From NCBI GenBank assembly GCA_015485715.1, contig WFTA01000082.1, positions 1 to 5,745 of the forward strand: a stretch of DNA of 5,745 nucleotides, written 5' to 3'. Origin of the DNA: Patescibacteria group bacterium. GTDB taxonomy: Bacteria > Patescibacteriota > Patescibacteriia > WFTA01 > S139-112. The position numbers and the translations under genes are program-made. Shown here piece after piece: positions 5,332-5,745 of this stretch. How positions within the stretch are numbered: the stretch's first letter is position 1; each line of letters opens with the position of its first letter. Under the pieces are notes generated by a model. It saw nothing but the letters and a program-made list of their open reading frames with translations, searched no databases and was not told where the DNA came from.

Positions 5332-5464
5332 CTCCCCCCTTCCTGTCAAATATTTGACGATCGTCAAATATTTGACGGCCTATTCAAGACCATACATATC
5401 AATATATCAATACACTTAGATAAGCGCCATCTCTCCTCTTTTACAAAATCATCCGAGTCTATTT
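5299..5464. repeat. 166-bp dispersed direct repeat, copy 2
   Basis: Second copy of 4311-4476, 988 bases further along, same orientation, two substitutions and no gaps. This copy keeps both palindromic units intact, so it is probably closer to the ancestral form. Outside 5299-5464 the flanks do not match those of copy 1. It lies between the 3' end of the M20 peptidase gene and the upstream region of the 156-aa gene. Confidence 0.93.
5345..5376. repeat. Perfect 32-bp double palindrome in repeat copy 2
   Basis: The 14-bp palindrome GTCAAATATTTGAC occurs at 5345-5358 and again at 5363-5376, with GATC (itself a palindrome) between them. The units are 18 bases apart start to start, and the whole 32 bases are self-complementary. 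It could extrude as a cruciform, bind two dimers of a regulator, or be a recombination or methylation (GATC) site; the sequence does not say which. Confidence 0.88.
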
Positions 5465-5546
5465 TAAATGCTCAGGTTTTGTTTTATCCGTATCAAATCA
5501 ACTCAAGTTATATTAATTTGTTTTCTTAAGGTTTATCCAATATCAA

Positions 5547-5745
5547 CTATAAAGTTAATAAAAATGATGTTAAAATATTATAATATTTTTCTAGACTATC
5601 AATACTTACCCATTCGTTATCACTGTGTATATCGCAACCGATCGGACCAAATACAACTCCGGGAATTCCATATTCAGTGTAATGTCTAATATCAGAACTG
5701 CCATGTATCTTATTATATTTACTCTGTTTATGGTAATATTTCAAT
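5547..5745 (-). CDS. M20-family metallopeptidase, C-terminal fragment cut by window edge
   Basis: Zinc-dependent amidohydrolase family that includes DapE, ArgE and aminoacylase/carboxypeptidases; the substrate cannot be told from this piece. About 65 C-terminal residues are visible and the frame continues past 5745, so no start lies in the window (TTG at 5744 is internal). Key parts of the C-terminal signature are present: HGSSDIRHYTEYGIPGVVFGP (visible residues 14-34, matching the family G-[GST]-[ST]-D-x-R segment and GIPxxxFGP), then DIHSDNEWV (38-46), whose His40 corresponds to the C-terminal metal-ligand His in the family's H-x-x-[DN]-E pattern. The closing helix SIDSLEKYYNILTSFLLTL is also typical. 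It ends in TAG at 5549-5547. It is separated from the 156-aa gene by 435 bases and a repeat, so they are probably not one operon. The family call is good; the subfamily is unknown. Confidence 0.85.
   Translation of the reverse strand, partial: LKYYHKQSKYNKIHGSSDIRHYTEYGIPGVVFGPIGCDIHSDNEWVSIDSLEKYYNILTSFLLTL

Larger units (their letters stand above)
5112..5546. other. Gene-free region between two minus-strand genes
   Basis: It holds the 156-aa gene promoter (5143-5171), a perfect 10-bp palindrome GGGTGCACCC (5199-5208), an imperfect AT-rich stem with GGATAT and ATATCC arms (about 5236-5255), the 166-bp repeat copy 2 (5299-5464), and about 80 AT-rich bases up to the stop of the M20 peptidase gene. 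I see no hairpin terminator directly after that stop and no RNA gene. The bases GATTCAAACCCC at the left edge of the repeat recall a tRNA T-arm, but the flanks do not pair. Confidence 0.65.

Noticed and set aside
4311..5464. CRISPR array suggested by repeated sequence
   Set aside because: There are only two copies, 166 bases long and 988 bases apart, with a gene between them; no regular short repeats or spacers.
5468..5689. Plus-strand open frame at the right edge
   Set aside because: It overlaps the antisense strand of the M20 peptidase C-terminus, whose motifs are unmistakable.

Overview
The window is AT-rich bacterial DNA with dense, short genes and few intergenic bases. The methionyl-tRNA formyltransferase at the left edge shows this is a bacterium or an organelle-type translation system. 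Its wording around the active site (HPSLLPKYRGPSP, DEDMDHGPIL), the Lys/Asn/Ile-rich proteins, the near absence of Shine-Dalgarno sequences, and the mix of a DUF4143 ATPase with AbiE-type genes fit a low-GC member of the Candidate Phyla Radiation (Patescibacteria). That placement is inference from impression, not from a search.

Layout, left to right: (1) 1-903, 3' part of fmt on the plus strand, cut by the window edge. (2) 890-1354, an unrecognised 154-aa protein on the minus strand whose 3' end overlaps the fmt 3' end by 14 bases; it has a clear promoter at 1403-1430. (3) 1521-2813, a DUF4143-type AAA ATPase on the minus strand. A perfect 38-bp direct repeat brackets it; the copy upstream of the gene contains its -35 box, the spacer, part of the -10 box and an inverted repeat. 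(4) 2994-4254, a two-gene plus-strand operon: an AbiEii-like nucleotidyltransferase followed by an AbiEi-like winged-helix protein, overlapping by 8 bases and in the reverse of the classical antitoxin-first order. (5) 4255-4640, gene-free, with the first copy of a 166-bp repeat and a strong hairpin. (6) 4641-5111, an unrecognised 156-aa protein on the minus strand with one predicted membrane segment and its own promoter. (7) 5112-5546, gene-free, with the second 166-bp repeat copy (164 of 166 bases identical). (8) 5547-5745, the C-terminal end of an M20-family metallopeptidase on the minus strand, running off the right edge.

The two outer genes, fmt and the M20 peptidase, look like ordinary metabolism. 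Everything between them looks accessory: a toxin-antitoxin-like pair, an ATPase of a family common in genomic islands, two orphan proteins, and two separate gene-plus-flanking-direct-repeat modules. The strongest candidates for something undescribed are the 166-bp repeat, which carries a 32-bp double palindrome, and the 38-bp repeat that doubles as promoter and putative operator.
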